DNA of 29,779 nucleotides from VFBF01 sp964530695 (GTDB taxonomy: Bacteria > Pseudomonadota > Alphaproteobacteria > Caulobacterales > Aquidulcibacteraceae). Below the pieces are notes generated by a model. That model was not told the DNA's origin. It searched no databases and was given only the letters and a program-made list of their open reading frames with translations. The position numbers and the translations under genes were made by a program. This document shows positions 17,020 through 24,200 of the stretch, in pieces. The first letter of the stretch is position 1. Each line of letters opens with the position of its first letter. Location of the stretch: assembly GCA_964530695.1 (NCBI GenBank), contig CAZGYQ010000039.1:1-29779 (forward strand), in the 5' to 3' direction.

Positions 17020-18029
17020 GCCTGCACCACGCCGACGCGGAAGACCTTTTCGCCCGCAGATTCAAGACGCGCGATCACGGCGTCGGCATCCTTCGGCGCG
17101 ACCGCCGCGACCATGCCGATGCCGAGATTGAACGTGCGGCGTGCATCCTCTTCGGGCACTGCGCCGGTTTCGATCAGCCACCTGAACACGGCCGGGCGTT
17201 CCCACGCCGCCCAGTCGAAGTCGACGCGCCAGCCTTTCGGCAGCATGCGCGGCGCGTTCTCGGTGAGACCGCCGCCAGTGATGTGCGCGAGCCCCTTGAT
17301 CAGTCCATCGCGCACCAGCGGCAGCAACGGTTTCACGTAGATTCGCGTCGGCGCCAGCAGCGCTTCAGCGAGCGTGCCCGCGCTGAAAGGCGACGGCGCA
17401 TCCCAGGCGAGGCCGGAACGCTCGACGATGCGGCGCACGAGCGAATAGCCGTTCGAGTGCGGGCCGCTCGACGCAAGCCCTAGCGCCACGTCTCCGGGGG
17501 CGATGTCGCCGCGCGGCAGCAGCGCGCCGCGTTCGGCCGCGCCCATCGAGAAGCCCGCGAGATCGTAGTCGCCCTCGCCGTACATGCCCGGCATTTCCGC
17601 CGTCTCGCCGCCGGCGAGCGCGCAGCCCGCGATCCGGCATCCCTCGGCGATGCCCTTGATGACCACGGCGGCCTGATCGGCGTTGAGCTTTCCGGTGGCG
17701 TAGTAGTCGAGGAACAGCAGCGGTTCGCCGCCCTGGGCGATGAGGTCGTTCACGCACATCGCCACGAGATCGACGCCGACGGTCTCATGACGGCCCGATT
17801 CAATCGCCACCTTGAGTTTCGTGCCCACCCCGTCGGTGGTTGCGAGGAGTATCGGGTCGGTGAAACCGGCCGCCTTCAGGTCGAAGGCGGCGGCGAAACC
17901 GCCCAGTGCGGCGTTGGCGCCGGGACGGGCGGTGGCCTTGGCGGCCGGGCCTATGAGGTCGACGAGGCGGGCGCCTTCGTCGATGTCCACGCCCGCATCG
18001 CGGTAGGTGAGGGAGGAGTTGTTCGTCAT
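17016..18029 (-). CDS. purM: Phosphoribosylformylglycinamidine cyclo-ligase (PurM)
   Basis: PurM closes the imidazole ring to give aminoimidazole ribonucleotide, the fifth step of purine synthesis. The 337-residue protein begins MTNNSSLTYRDAGVDIDEG. It has the ATP/substrate motifs ATTDGVGTK and DLVAMCVNDLIAQGGEPLLFLDY, then GGETAEMPGMY, SSGPHSNGYSLVR and the ITGGGLTENAPRMLP block. The frame stays open to 18338, but the ATG at 18029 gives the family N-terminus. It is the first gene of the purM-purN pair and is divergent from the DUF2066 gene, with 100 bases between them. Divergence of purMN from a DUF2066/hdaA unit is common in alphaproteobacteria. Confidence 0.97.
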   Translation of the reverse strand: MTNNSSLTYRDAGVDIDEGARLVDLIGPAAKATARPGANAALGGFAAAFDLKAAGFTDPILLATTDGVGTKLKVAIESGRHETVGVDLVAMCVNDLIAQGGEPLLFLDYYATGKLNADQAAVVIKGIAEGCRIAGCALAGGETAEMPGMYGEGDYDLAGFSMGAAERGALLPRGDIAPGDVALGLASSGPHSNGYSLVRRIVERSGLAWDAPSPFSAGTLAEALLAPTRIYVKPLLPLVRDGLIKGLAHITGGGLTENAPRMLPKGWRVDFDWAAWERPAVFRWLIETGAVPEEDARRTFNLGIGMVAAVAPKDADAVIARLESAGEKVFRVGVVQA

Positions 18030-18077
18030 GCAGAGCGCTATCGCAGGATTCGCCAAGGGGTTTCGGGGGCTTCGACC

Positions 18078-18106
18078 TTTCGGCAAAGGCGCGGTATTGC
18101 TAGGTC
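18078..18106 (+). promoter_or_regulatory. Candidate promoter for the DUF2066-hdaA-ppk unit
   Basis: GCTAGGTC at 18099-18106 matches the Caulobacter-type -10 GCTANAWC at all but one position. A poor -35 (TTTCGGC, 18078-18084) lies 14 bases upstream. A start near 18113 would give a very short leader before the ATG at 18130. The call rests mainly on the -10 box. Confidence 0.35.
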
Positions 18107-18129
18107 TCGCCCGAAAAGGCGAGGACCCG

Positions 18130-19188
18130 ATGCACCGCTTGACTGGACTGATAACGATTTGCGCCGCGTTCTGCGCGTTCTTTGTGGGGCCCGCGGCCGC
18201 GCAGCAGGGGCGGGGCGACATTTTCACGGTCAGCGGGGTGCGGGTAGACCAGTCCGCGTCTGACGCCGCACAGGCCAGGACCCAGGGGCTTGCGACCGCC
18301 CAAAGGCTCGCGTTCGAACGTCTCGCCCGCCGGATCACCAGCGTCGAGGATCAGGCGCGGCTGACGCTTCCCCGCCCGGAAGCGGCTTCGCTCGATCTGC
18401 TGGTCCGCGGGGTGGACGTGGAGGAGGAGCGGCGCTCCGGCACCCGCTATCTCGGGCGCTTCGCCGTGCGCTTTGATCCGAACGGCGTGCGCACGGCGCT
18501 GCAGGCGGCTGGTTTCAGGGTGCTGGAAACCCGCGGCGCGCCGGTCCTCGTCTCGCCGCAGCCGGCAAACGCTGATCCGGCGGCGCCGGCGAGCCCATGG
18601 CGCCAGGCCTGGGAACAGGGCGGATATGCGGGTGAACTGCTGCCCGTGGCGCTCGCTCCCGCCTCGGCGACGGCTGACTGGCCGGCGCTGCAACCCATCG
18701 CCGCGGCGAACGGCGCCCAAAGCGTCATGGTCATCACGGCCAGCCAGACGGGCGCCGCGCTCGTCGCCGACCTCGTGGAATTTAGCGCCGGCGGCGCGCA
18801 GACGCGCCGTGGTCAGGTCAGCGCGGCCGTGCAGGGCGGGGACGCAGGGTTGGCGGACGCCTATCGCCGTCTCGCGGAGGCGGCCAACGCGCGGCTGCAG
18901 ACACAATGGAAAACCAGCCTCTCGCTGCAGGCCTCACAAAGGGCTCGGCTGACCGTTTCGGCGCTATACCGCGACATGGCGGAGTGGACGCGCGTCAAGC
19001 AGGGCCTTGAAGCAGCGGCGCAGACCACGATCTCCGACATCCGCATCGAAGCTATCGCCCGCGAAGGCGCGCTGGTGACGTTCGCCCACGGCGGCTCGGT
19101 GGACGACCTCGCGCAGGCGCTCGGCCGCTTCAACCTCTCGCTCTCGCAGAGCGATCAGGGGCCGGTGCTGCGCGCCGTGGGGCGATAA
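18130..19188 (+). CDS. DUF2066 exported protein
   Basis: This 352-residue protein has an N-terminal signal peptide (hydrophobic core LTGLITICAAFCAFFVG, likely cleavage after AAAQQ), so it acts in the periplasm or at the envelope. The body matches the DUF2066 pattern: a VSGVRVDQSASDAAQARTQGL opening, then AQRLAFERLARRIT, and the strand GTRYLGRFAVRFDPNGVRTAL. The biochemical role is not known to me. The ATG at 18130 is chosen because it gives a proper signal peptide; the longer open frame from 18007 does not. The ribosome site GAGGA is at 18121-18125. It is followed by hdaA after 12 bases, and this neighbour pairing is frequent in alphaproteobacteria. Confidence 0.82.
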   Translation: MHRLTGLITICAAFCAFFVGPAAAQQGRGDIFTVSGVRVDQSASDAAQARTQGLATAQRLAFERLARRITSVEDQARLTLPRPEAASLDLLVRGVDVEEERRSGTRYLGRFAVRFDPNGVRTALQAAGFRVLETRGAPVLVSPQPANADPAAPASPWRQAWEQGGYAGELLPVALAPASATADWPALQPIAAANGAQSVMVITASQTGAALVADLVEFSAGGAQTRRGQVSAAVQGGDAGLADAYRRLAEAANARLQTQWKTSLSLQASQRARLTVSALYRDMAEWTRVKQGLEAAAQTTISDIRIEAIAREGALVTFAHGGSVDDLAQALGRFNLSLSQSDQGPVLRAVGR

Positions 19189-19200
19189 GCGGGCGGGGGC

Positions 19201-19911
19201 ATGGCCAGACAGCCCCGCCTGTTCGACGCCCCGCCCGAAGATCGCACGTCCGCGACCCTTCAGGTGTCGGAGTCCAACCGTTCCGCCTGGAACATGCTGC
19301 GGCGCTGGCGCGCTTGGCCCGGCGGGGCGCTTGCGCTCGCCGGTCCCGCTGGATCGGGCAAGAGCCACATGGCGCGGGCCTGGGCGGAGACCGCCGGCGC
19401 CGCGCTCTGGAACGGCGAGGGCCGCGCGCTCGCCGCCTTCGAAGCGGCGGGCCGCCGGTTGGTCATCGATGACGCCGATCGTTTCGTCGATGAAGCTCAT
19501 TTCGCGCTGCTGCTCGATTCTGCCCGCACCGGCGGCGGGGCTATCCTGCTTGTGGCTCGGGAGCCGCCCCAGAGCTGGCCGATGGCGCTTCGGGACCTGC
19601 GCTCTCGGCTCGCCGCCGTGCCGGTTGAGACGCTCAAGGATCCCGATGACGAACTCCTCGCTGGCGTTCTCGCGCGGTTGTGCAAGGCTCGGTTTATAAA
19701 ACTGACGGAGAAGGCGGCCACATATCTGACGCTGCACATGGAACGGTCGTTCGCGGCAGCGCACGCCGTCGCTGACGCGCTCGACCGCGAGCATGTTCGC
19801 GGCAGCAGGCCAATTCCTGTGGCGGTTGCCGTGCGGGCCCTGCGCAGCTTGGGCCTGGACGCGCCGGAGCCGGACGATGAAACGGGCGCCAGGTCGCCGG
19901 AGGAAGCATGA
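19201..19911 (+). CDS. hdaA: HdaA, DnaA-related replication inactivator
   Basis: HdaA/Hda proteins bind the DNA sliding clamp and stimulate ATP hydrolysis by DnaA, which prevents re-initiation. This 236-residue AAA+ protein begins with QPRLF at residues 4-8, matching the QxxLF clamp-binding motif. Walker A (GPAGSGKSH) is at 48-56 and Walker B (LVIDDAD) at 87-93. A DnaA domain III-like lid follows (LKDPDDELLAGVLARLCKARFIKLTEKAATYL), but there is no DNA-binding domain IV, which separates it from DnaA. Its stop overlaps the ppk ATG (ATGA). The function is assigned from family and architecture. Confidence 0.9.
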   Translation: MARQPRLFDAPPEDRTSATLQVSESNRSAWNMLRRWRAWPGGALALAGPAGSGKSHMARAWAETAGAALWNGEGRALAAFEAAGRRLVIDDADRFVDEAHFALLLDSARTGGGAILLVAREPPQSWPMALRDLRSRLAAVPVETLKDPDDELLAGVLARLCKARFIKLTEKAATYLTLHMERSFAAAHAVADALDREHVRGSRPIPVAVAVRALRSLGLDAPEPDDETGARSPEEA

Positions 19912-22112
19912 CGAGCGAAGTCCGACACACCAGACGCCGGGGCGCCGCGGGGAGGACCGCCGCCGCGGCGATCTCGATGGACAGTCCCGAACGGTTCATC
20001 AACCGCGAGCAGAGCTGGCTGTCTTTCAACACGCGCGTGCTGGAAGAGGCGGAAAATCCGGCGCACCCTCCGCTGGAGCGCCTGCGCTTCCTGTCGATCT
20101 CGGCCAGCAACCTCGATGAGTTCTACATGGTCCGCGTGGCGGGCCTGCATGAGCAGGTGAAGGCCAATGTCCAGATCCGCAGCCAGGACGGCCTGACCCC
20201 GCTGGAGCAACTGGAGCGCCTGCAGGAGGAAGCAGGCGCGCTGATGGAAAAACAACAGCAGCGCTGGGTCGCGCTGCGCGGCGAACTGGCGAAGGTCGGC
20301 ATCAGCGTCCTCGATGCCGCGGACCTGACGGCGGGCGATCTCGAAATCCTGCGGCCACTGTTCCTCGAACGCGTTTTCCCCTTGCTGACGCCGCTGGCGA
20401 TCGATCCGGCCCACCCGTTCCCGTTCATCCCGAACCTCGGCTTCGCGATGGCGTTGAAGTTGAAGCGCAAGGATGACGGGCGCGCGCTCAATGCGCTCGT
20501 GCCGATGCCGACGCAGGTGGAGCGCTTCCTTGAGCTGCGCGCCAATGATCGCGCCGCGGCGGGCGCGCGGCGGTTCATCGCGCTGGAGACGGCGCTCGGG
20601 CTCTTCCTCGATCAGCTCTTTCCCGGCTACGGCGTAATCTCGAAGGGCTGTTTCCGCGTCGTGCGCGACAGCGACATCGAGAATGTCGAGGAAGCCGAAG
20701 ATCTCGTGCGCGAGTTCCGCACGCTGCTGAAACAGCGCCGCCTCGGCGAGATCGTGCGCCTGAAAATCGAAGCGTCGATGCCCGCCGACCTGCGCGCATT
20801 TATCGTTCATGAAATCGAGGCCGATCCGCACGACGTGGTGCTGGCGAACGGCATGCTGGGGCTCTCGCAGCTATCGTCGCTCATCGTCGACGATCACCCG
20901 GAACTGAAGTTCGAACCCTACGAGCCGCGCTTTCCCGAGCGCGTACGCGATTTCGGCGGCGACATCTTCGCGGCCATCCGCGCCAAGGACATGCTCGTCC
21001 ATCATCCGTTCGAGAGCTTTGACGTGGTGGTCCAGTTCCTGCGCCAGGCGGCAGCCGACCCCAACGTCGTCGCCATCAAGCAGACGCTCTACCGCACCTC
21101 GAAGAACTCGCCGATCGTGGCCGCGCTCATCGAGGCGGCCGAAGCCGGCAAGAACGTCACCGCTCTCGTGGAGATCAAGGCGCGCTTCGACGAAGAGAAC
21201 AACCTGAAGTGGGCGCAGGACCTGGAGCGCGCGGGCGCCTCGATCGTCTACGGCTTCATCGACTACAAGACCCACGCGAAGGTCAGCCTTGTCGTGCGGC
21301 GCGAGGCTGACGGCCTGCGCACCTACACGCACTTCGGCACCGGCAACTACCACCCGATCACGGCGCGGATCTATACCGACCTCTCGCTCTTCACCGCCGA
21401 GCCCGCCTTTGGGCGCGACGCGGGGCGGCTGTTCAACTTCGTCACCGGCTACGCCAAGCCCGCTGAGCTCGAACGCATCGCGATTTCTCCAATCACGCTG
21501 AAGCAAACCGTTCTCGATCTCATCGACGCCGAGATCGAGCACGTGAAGGCAGGGCGCCCGGGCGCGATCTGGGTGAAGCTTAACTCGTTGGTGGATCCCG
21601 TCGTCATCGACGCGCTCTACCGGGCAAGCCAGGCGGGCGTGAAGATCGAACTGGTGATCCGCGGCATCTGTTGCCTGCGGCCGGGCGTGCCGGGCCTTTC
21701 AGAAAACATTCGCGTGAAATCCATCGTCGGACGTTTCCTCGAACATGCGCGGATTGTGTGCTTCGGCGACGGCGAGGCGCTCCCGCACCCGAACGCAAAG
21801 GTCTACATGTCCTCCGCCGACTGGATGCCGCGCAATCTCGACCGGCGCGTGGAAGTGCTGTGCCCTATCCTCAACCCCACCGTGCACCAGCAGGTCCTTG
21901 GCCAGATCATGCTCGCCAATCTCAATGACGAGGCGCAGAGCTGGTACATGAGCGCGGACGGCTCGTTCACGCGCGTGGACTGCTCGCGTCTCGACGAGCC
22001 ATTTTCCGCACACCTCTATTTCATGCGCAATCCAAGCCTTTCCGGCCGCGGGCGGGCGCAGAAGGGCGATCTGCCGCCGGCGTTCGATCACGTCGGTCCG
22101 CGCGCGCAATAG
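19908..22112 (+). CDS. ppk: Polyphosphate kinase 1
   Basis: PPK1 makes polyphosphate reversibly from ATP. The 734-residue protein has the N-terminal domain opening (SPERFINREQSWLSFNTRVLEEA at about residues 26-48), then SISASNLDEFYMVRVAGL. The catalytic domains hold the phosphohistidine H475 in THFGTGNYHP and a second conserved block, VYMSSADWMPRNLDRRVEV. Length is typical. The ATG at 19908 overlaps the hdaA stop. The first 23 residues are arginine- and alanine-rich and not conserved, so a start at codon 24 (19977) is possible. A ppx-type gene lies two genes downstream. Confidence 0.96.
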   Translation: MTSEVRHTRRRGAAGRTAAAAISMDSPERFINREQSWLSFNTRVLEEAENPAHPPLERLRFLSISASNLDEFYMVRVAGLHEQVKANVQIRSQDGLTPLEQLERLQEEAGALMEKQQQRWVALRGELAKVGISVLDAADLTAGDLEILRPLFLERVFPLLTPLAIDPAHPFPFIPNLGFAMALKLKRKDDGRALNALVPMPTQVERFLELRANDRAAAGARRFIALETALGLFLDQLFPGYGVISKGCFRVVRDSDIENVEEAEDLVREFRTLLKQRRLGEIVRLKIEASMPADLRAFIVHEIEADPHDVVLANGMLGLSQLSSLIVDDHPELKFEPYEPRFPERVRDFGGDIFAAIRAKDMLVHHPFESFDVVVQFLRQAAADPNVVAIKQTLYRTSKNSPIVAALIEAAEAGKNVTALVEIKARFDEENNLKWAQDLERAGASIVYGFIDYKTHAKVSLVVRREADGLRTYTHFGTGNYHPITARIYTDLSLFTAEPAFGRDAGRLFNFVTGYAKPAELERIAISPITLKQTVLDLIDAEIEHVKAGRPGAIWVKLNSLVDPVVIDALYRASQAGVKIELVIRGICCLRPGVPGLSENIRVKSIVGRFLEHARIVCFGDGEALPHPNAKVYMSSADWMPRNLDRRVEVLCPILNPTVHQQVLGQIMLANLNDEAQSWYMSADGSFTRVDCSRLDEPFSAHLYFMRNPSLSGRGRAQKGDLPPAFDHVGPRAQ

Positions 22113-22156
22113 CGCCAGCCGTTGCACCGCCGCGTGGAACTTGGCACACGCGGTGC

Positions 22157-23359
22157 GTGCGTGAGGCATTTAAGATATCTGCCGCCATGGCCCGGCGCAT
22201 CGCCATCGCGGCTCAGGGGCTGGACCGGCCGAGGCCTGCGAAGCCTACGCGCGCGCACGTGGAGAAGGTCATCGCGCGCCTTGGGGTGCTGCAGATCGAC
22301 GCCGTCAACGTGGTCGCGCGCGCGCACTACATGCCCTTGTTCTCCCGGCTCGGCGCCTACGACACCGGCGCGCTCGACGCCGCGTGGCTCGGGCGCAGGC
22401 GCAGCTGCTTCGAATACTGGGGGCATGAAGCCTCGATCCTGCCGTATGAAGCGCACGCGCTGTTTCGCTGGCGCATGGAGGACGCGTTGCGCGGCGAGGG
22501 GCGCAGCGCGCGCTGGGTGGACTACGCCAATCGCGAACGCGGCTATCTCGACGATGTGGTCGCCGAGGTACGCGCGCGCGGCGCGCTTGGAGCTTCGGAA
22601 CTCTCCAAAGCCGGCGCGCGCAAGGGCGCCTGGTGGGGATGGAGCGAGGGCAAGATCGCGATGGAATACCTGTTCAAGACCGGCGCGGTGACGACCGCCG
22701 CGCGGCGCGGGTTTGAGCGCGTCTACGATCTATCGGAACGCGTGCATCCGGAACACGTTCTGGCGGCGCCTACCCCGTCACGTGCGGACGCCATCCGCGC
22801 GCTCGCCGCGCGCGCGCTCGCGGCGATGGGCGTCGCGACGGTTGCCGACGTCGCCGACTATTTCAGGCTGTCGCCTGTCGATGCGAAGCAAGCGGTGGCG
22901 GAACTGGTCGAAAGCGGCGAGGCGCTGCCAGCGAGCGTCCCCGGCTGGCGCCATGGCGCCTACCTCCACGCAAGCGCGCGCGCGCCGCGCACGGTCGCCG
23001 CCGCCGCGATCCTGTCTCCGTTCGACCCGCTCGTGTGGAACCGCGCACGCGTGGAACGGATCTTCGGCTTCGACTACCGCATCGAGATCTATGTGCCGCA
23101 GGAAAAACGGGTCTACGGCTACTACGTGCTCCCGTTCCTCTTGGGCGACAGGTTCGCCGCGCGCGTCGACCTCAAGGCTGACAGGGCGGCGTGCGCGCTC
23201 GTCGTGCAGGCGGCCCACCTGGAAGCGGATGCGGACGCAGATGAAGTGGCTCCGGCGCTTGCGCGCGAACTCGGGACCATGCGCGACTGGCTCGGCCTCG
23301 ATCGGGTTAAGGTCGTCCGCAAGGGCGGGCTGGCGCGGCCCCTGACCCGCCAATTCTGA
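22157..23359 (+). CDS. ycaQ: YcaQ/AlkX-type DNA glycosylase (winged-helix, HTH_42 family)
   Basis: Family members remove alkylated bases and unhook interstrand cross-links. The 400-residue protein has the tandem winged-helix layout. The catalytic segment LGVLQIDAVNVVARAHYMPLFSRLG carries Q46-I47-D48, the QxD form typical of YcaQ rather than the QxQ of AlkZ relatives. Further family blocks are FEYWGHEASILP, the KGAWWGWSEGKIAMEYLFKTGAV segment, LSPFDPLVWNRARVERIFGFDYRIEIYVP and YGYYVLPFLLGDRFAARVDLKADR. The start is a GTG at 22157, chosen because it includes the FKISAAMARRIAIAAQGL helix; a later ATG at codon 11 would cut into it. It lies 44 bases after ppk. The substrate is inferred. Confidence 0.88.
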   Translation: MREAFKISAAMARRIAIAAQGLDRPRPAKPTRAHVEKVIARLGVLQIDAVNVVARAHYMPLFSRLGAYDTGALDAAWLGRRRSCFEYWGHEASILPYEAHALFRWRMEDALRGEGRSARWVDYANRERGYLDDVVAEVRARGALGASELSKAGARKGAWWGWSEGKIAMEYLFKTGAVTTAARRGFERVYDLSERVHPEHVLAAPTPSRADAIRALAARALAAMGVATVADVADYFRLSPVDAKQAVAELVESGEALPASVPGWRHGAYLHASARAPRTVAAAAILSPFDPLVWNRARVERIFGFDYRIEIYVPQEKRVYGYYVLPFLLGDRFAARVDLKADRAACALVVQAAHLEADADADEVAPALARELGTMRDWLGLDRVKVVRKGGLARPLTRQF

Positions 23360-23381
23360 GCGGCGCGCAGGATGCCGCATT

Positions 23382-24200
23382 GTGGTCACCTCAAAATCGA
23401 TGAAGACCGACGCAATGCTCCAGCGCTTCATCTATTGCCACGGCTTGCCCGGCTCAACGGCCGAATTCGGGGCTGTCTCGCTCGCACCTGAGCCTCGAGC
23501 GGATATCGTCGGGATCGACTGGATCGCCGCCGCATCAGGCGCGCGATCGTGGAGCCCGTCTTCGGCGTTAACCGCGTTCGACGACGCGGTGTCAACTCTC
23601 GATCAACCCGCGACACTCGTCGGCTTCTCCCTCGGCGCCATGGCGGCGCTCCAGATCGCTGGGCGTCGTCCAGCCCGCGTGGGCAAACTTGTCCTCATCT
23701 CACCGGCGGCGCCGCTCGAACTCGGTGATTTTCTCGGCGAGATGGCCGGCCATATCGTATTTGAAACGGCGCGCGCCGGGGCGCTTCCGTTCGCCGCCCC
23801 GACAGCGTTCCAAGGCGCCTTCGCCGCCATCAATCCTGATGGGCTGATTGCCGGGATGTTCTCAAACTGCGGTGTCGCCGAGCGGCGATTGCTGGCGCGG
23901 CCGGAGTTTCGCAGTGCTCTCGTCAACGGTCTGAACACCTGCCTGCGCACGGCGCCGCGAGCCTATGGTGCGGCAGTTGGACACTATGTCCGCCCATGGG
24001 CGGACGTTCTGGCGCACGTCCGATGCCCCGTCGCCATCTGGCACGGCGATGAAGACCGATGGGCGCCCCTCGCGATGTCGCAGGCGCTGGTCGCGGCGCT
24101 GCCGGGCGGCGCCACGCTGCGGGTGAGCCCGGGCGATGGACATTACTCGACGTTACACGCCGTTCTGCCTGGTTTGCTCGATGCTGAATCGCGCCCATGA
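23382..24200 (+). CDS. Alpha/beta hydrolase
   Basis: A 272-residue alpha/beta-fold hydrolase of unknown substrate. It shows the oxyanion-side HGLPGS motif at residues 20-25 and the nucleophile elbow GFSLGA with S83. The acid is in HGDEDRWAP (probably D225), and the histidine is H254 in GDGHYSTL. A cap region rich in phenylalanine and alanine lies between about 115 and 200. No signal peptide is seen. The GTG at 23382 has AGGA nine bases upstream; in-frame ATGs at 23400 and 23415 are alternatives with weaker sites. Its stop overlaps the ppx ATG (ATGA), implying coupling. It may be an esterase or thioesterase; nothing in the sequence decides. Confidence 0.8.
   Translation: MVTSKSMKTDAMLQRFIYCHGLPGSTAEFGAVSLAPEPRADIVGIDWIAAASGARSWSPSSALTAFDDAVSTLDQPATLVGFSLGAMAALQIAGRRPARVGKLVLISPAAPLELGDFLGEMAGHIVFETARAGALPFAAPTAFQGAFAAINPDGLIAGMFSNCGVAERRLLARPEFRSALVNGLNTCLRTAPRAYGAAVGHYVRPWADVLAHVRCPVAIWHGDEDRWAPLAMSQALVAALPGGATLRVSPGDGHYSTLHAVLPGLLDAESRP

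Noticed and set aside
22141..22176. TTGGCA and TAAGAT as a promoter for ycaQ
   Set aside because: The spacing is about 24 bases and the second box lies inside the coding region.
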